Shown piece by piece: positions 60,991 to 64,000 of a DNA stretch of 64,000 nt; the stretch's first letter is position 1; each line of letters opens with the position of its first letter. Source of the DNA: Ustulina deusta (lineage: Eukaryota; Ascomycota; Sordariomycetes; Xylariales; Xylariaceae); assembly GCA_023159155.1 (NCBI GenBank), contig JAJNNX010000047.1, positions 186,001 to 250,000 on the forward strand, written 5' to 3'. The translations under genes were made by a program, and so were the position numbers. The notes below the pieces were generated by a model. That model did no database searches. It had not been told where the DNA came from and saw only the letters and a program-made list of their open reading frames with translations.

Positions 60991-63900
60991 ATATAGTTGG
61001 TGATTAAGATGCTAGACCTAACTATGTATAAATAGAGCGGGTGGAATTTGTATTAGAAGCTAAGGTAAAAAGTGTAGGTGTGATGTTTCAAGTGTCTACC
61101 TTAGAGCTAGGCGTATGAGTTATTTATATATATTTTTATATAAACACAACAACTATTTCCCTCTTTCCCTAGTGGCTCCTTTATATCTGCTTTGTATAGC
61201 TATAGGAAGCTGTTTATAACGCTGACTTGTTTCTGTCTATTAATAGCTATCACGTACTATGCCTAGTGTATAACCTCTTCTTTTTCTCAGCTATGTTATC
61301 TGTTATCTAGAAAGCTAATAAAGCTAATCTAGGGGGCTAAAAATAGTAGCTTAGACGCACATGCAATGTTATTCTAGTTAAAAAGTTCTTCTATGTTTTT
61401 ATAGCTATACTATTGTTAACAAAACAATAGAGGGATAAAAAACCTATATATAGCGCTAGTTAATTATATCAAAGCAATATATTTCTATGTATTCTTAGTA
61501 ATATAAATCCAATTTTGCTATATAGTTACGGTACCGATGTCTTATATGCTTTGAGCCCCTTAGATAAGCAGGGCAATATTGTTGTATTTATGTAGGTAAT
61601 TTAATAAAGAGATAGGTTTAACTCGGTAATACCTAAATTAAATATAGTAAAGAAAGTAGGCTATATGCTTTAATGCAATTGAACAAGCTTTAATATAGTT
61701 TACTGTCTTTTAGTGTTTTTTTTTTTTAGGGCTTTAATCCGCTCTGATCGCTTTGGAGCCTGCTTATGCCTATTGTTTTTTTTTTCCCTCTCCCCGGTTA
61801 GCGTTGAGCCCCTGCTTTAGAACCAGATTATAAAAAAATAGTGCGTGTTAGATCTAAAGCAGCTAGATAAGCCTCCTATTAGAAGTATTCCTAATATTAT
61901 ATTAAGCTATTTATAACTATAGGGCTAACAGAAAGCAGTTAGCATTTTTTTTTTTTCTAAGAATTAGGCCTAAAGCTAACAAATTATTAGTTTAGTATAA
62001 TATTAGCTAAAAATCAACACTAACTATTTCAATCGGTAGAAATTCGTTTTGATTATTATAGTTACTACAATATCCGGAGAAGCCTATGTTAGCAAGGTCC
62101 TTGTGTGGAGTCTTATCGCTTTTTTTTATGTTTATTTCGAGTGTTGCAAGCCCTTAGGGAGTGGTAGTGTTCTGGGAAATTCCGACGTGTGGATAGCATG
62201 GGGGCCTTTTTTCAGTTAGACAAAGAGGGAGAGTGTTATGTGGCGGCATACCTGGATGTTTGTCCTAGTCCCTCATTATATTCTCTTTTAGAATAAGGAA
62301 ATAAAGGTGTTAATTTAGCGATAAATAAGATGGTTCTTTGTTATTAAGAAACTATAGTGTTTGTTCTTATAATTTAATGCTTATTAGGAAAACTAGTATT
62401 TATACTTAAAGTGTTGTGGCTAATTATATTAAAGAAAGGCTGAATCTAGTTACGGATTAACATAGCTAACCTATATAATATACTCTTTTTAGGGATTATG
62501 AAACATAAATAATTATTTATTCTGTTTAATAAGCACTTGATCCTTTATGTACTACTTCGAATAAATTAGGTCATAAGCTTAAGACTAACCATGTATTCTT
62601 ATCTATTAAATCCTTGCATCCGGAAGCTAATAGGCATGCTATATAGGCTAACAATATTCCCTAGGCTGATTTAAAGCTTTATATAAGGATGGAGCTTTAA
62701 TAACAGGCTTCCTTGGGCTGCAAAATATAAGGATTAATTAAGGGGCTAGCTATATAAATTATACCAATATAGAATCTAGATCCTGCATTAGTTGTTTGGT
62801 TTTTTTTTGTGAGCTACACTTCTGCTATTTATATCTATTGATAGCAAAAGTAGTAGCATAGCCTCTTCGGACGCGCCGGAACTTATTATCTTGCGCTAGA
62901 GGTAGATCAACTATTAATAATAAAAGCAAGGTTATTGTTAGACTGCTAGTGCCCTTTTTCTCTTATTAACTAAGATCTTATTTTTCTGTAGTGCTCGGAA
63001 CTTTGTTTGTTGACTTATCACTGTTTAATTCAATCTTTTTAAAACTTTTTAAGAATGATACTTTATCTTTATTAAATTAATCAGTATGTGGCCTATAAAT
63101 CGTGGCATTATATAATTTAATATAGATTATATAGCTAGCTACTAGGAGTATTAGGTTTATTCTAAACTTTTTTATTTCTATTATATGTTCTTATTAATGC
63201 TTATAGATAAATGTGTATATGTGTACGTATTAGAAATAAGCAATGGCTATAGAATTGACTATGTATTGATTACTGTTGTCTTTAACTCCTGTTGCGGTGA
63301 CCGCGTTTCTAGGTAGTGTAACGGACCTATTATACTGTAGTATAAGTAGTACGTCGGGGGTTCTTGATTTATAGGTAATACTAGGAACACTGGCGGGTGT
63401 CCGTTAGGGAGGTTTGTGAGTACTTCCACCACTATACAGAAAGGTGCGGTCTGAATAGTAGTTGCTCAATGAGTGTGTTAATTGAAGTGTGTGAAATTGA
63501 TAGCTAAGGAGCAGAACTAAACGAGTGACTAGATATAGGAACTATAAGATTATATAGATAAAAGAAATAATAGTGATTAAGGCTATCACGAAGTACTAAT
63601 ATACTTTAGATCTAATGATCTATAGATCTAACAAAGAGATTAATAGATCTATAGATCTATACTATCTATTAGGAACTAGGTTACATGATCATGGAACAAG
63701 TCGAGCGACACGTCCGCGGGGGAGCTCCAATCCTGTTAGGCCTAACCTGCGACCGTGGGAACGGTAAGTTTATAATAGGTAGATATATATAGGGGCCCTT
63801 ATCTTTTTTGCTAACTAGATTTAGTGGCTTATATATAATATTATTGTTAGAATTAATAGTTAATTTGGATGATTGATGCGGGGTAATATGTTAGGGGTTA

Positions 63901-64000
63901 AGCAGTCCTTATTTATTAGTATATATCTTAGAGAGATAGTAAGATACGCTTTTAAGAAAAAAAACACACTTTTAAACCTCTAATTAACTAGCTTGCTTGT
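60991..64000. other. Moderately AT-rich, RIP-light region without a supportable gene
   Basis: Composition rises towards the right edge, and CA/TG dinucleotides are common, yet no long frame exists on either strand. LTR-like pieces occur: TATGTATAAATAGAGCGGG (61023-61041), TGTTATGTGGCGG (62234) and TGTAACGGACC (63317). None has a visible partner or target duplication. It may be old intergenic DNA or retrotransposon LTR and leader fragments that continue beyond the window. Confidence 0.4.
63609..63660. repeat. Cluster of AGATCTATAGATCT-type palindromes
   Basis: GATCTATAGATCT occurs at 63618-63630 and 63647-63659, with AGATCTAATGATC just before. The same palindromic motif, TAGATCTATAGATCG, appears at 59285-59299. 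Function unknown; a protein-binding site or hairpin is possible. Confidence 0.55.

Noticed and set aside
62234..63934. Element from TGTTATGTGG to a GAGAG repeat
   Set aside because: The flanking GAGAG match and a RIP-altered end are too weak over 1.7 kb, and no paired LTR was found.

Overview
The window looks like nuclear DNA of a filamentous ascomycete (Pezizomycotina) with repeat-induced point mutation (RIP). By eye most of it is well under 30% G+C, rich in TpA and poor in CpA/TpG. Wherever an old reading frame can still be followed, its stops are mostly TAA or TAG where CAA or CAG is expected. Spliceosomal introns, a hAT transposase, a Tad-type LINE and LTR retrotransposons fit a fungus. 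I cannot name the species.

Layout. 1-5252: AT-rich relics ending in a Tad1-like LINE (reverse transcriptase from about 2640, AAAT tail at 5233-5252). 5253-11000: the main RIP-poor island. It holds an apparently intact hAT transposase gene (5676-8406, four exons, 857 aa predicted), a truncated minus-strand gene cut off at the hAT end (8642-8986), a divergent fragment resembling DUF3723 proteins (9229-9525), and a small two-exon gene for a possible secreted Cys-containing protein (10150-10408) with its own TATA box. 11000-14880: relics and an LTR-like promoter patch. 14885-24659: a full-length, RIP-mutated Gypsy retrotransposon with paired 165-bp LTRs and a perfect 5-bp target duplication; its 3' part carries a 308-bp tandem duplication whose copies look identical. 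24665-29935: relics and a possible solo LTR. 30252-32172: a Pogo/Fot1-like element with 46-bp inverted repeats and TA target sites. 32175-46678: relics, a 33/34-bp minisatellite (39719-40090) and a G+C island (40200-40990). 46679-52987: a second LTR retrotransposon, probably coding on the minus strand, with an un-mutated 268-bp solo LTR nested inside it at 50462-50729 (target duplication CTAAT). 52993-61000: relics, including a minus-strand pseudogene with Q/N/S-rich tandem repeats (about 56810-58350). 61000-64000: a less mutated stretch with no gene I can support.

How it fits together. This is a graveyard of transposons in which successive waves can be ordered by RIP: old LINE, Gypsy and Pogo copies are destroyed (both reverse transcriptase YxDD motifs read YINN), while the hAT element and the nested solo LTR arrived later and are clean. 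The few plausible host or cargo genes all lie in one island of about 6 kb. The candidates most worth following are the small secreted-protein-like gene, the DUF3723-like and truncated gene pair, and the Q/N-repeat pseudogene. All coordinates and motif readings were made by eye; no alignment or database search was run.
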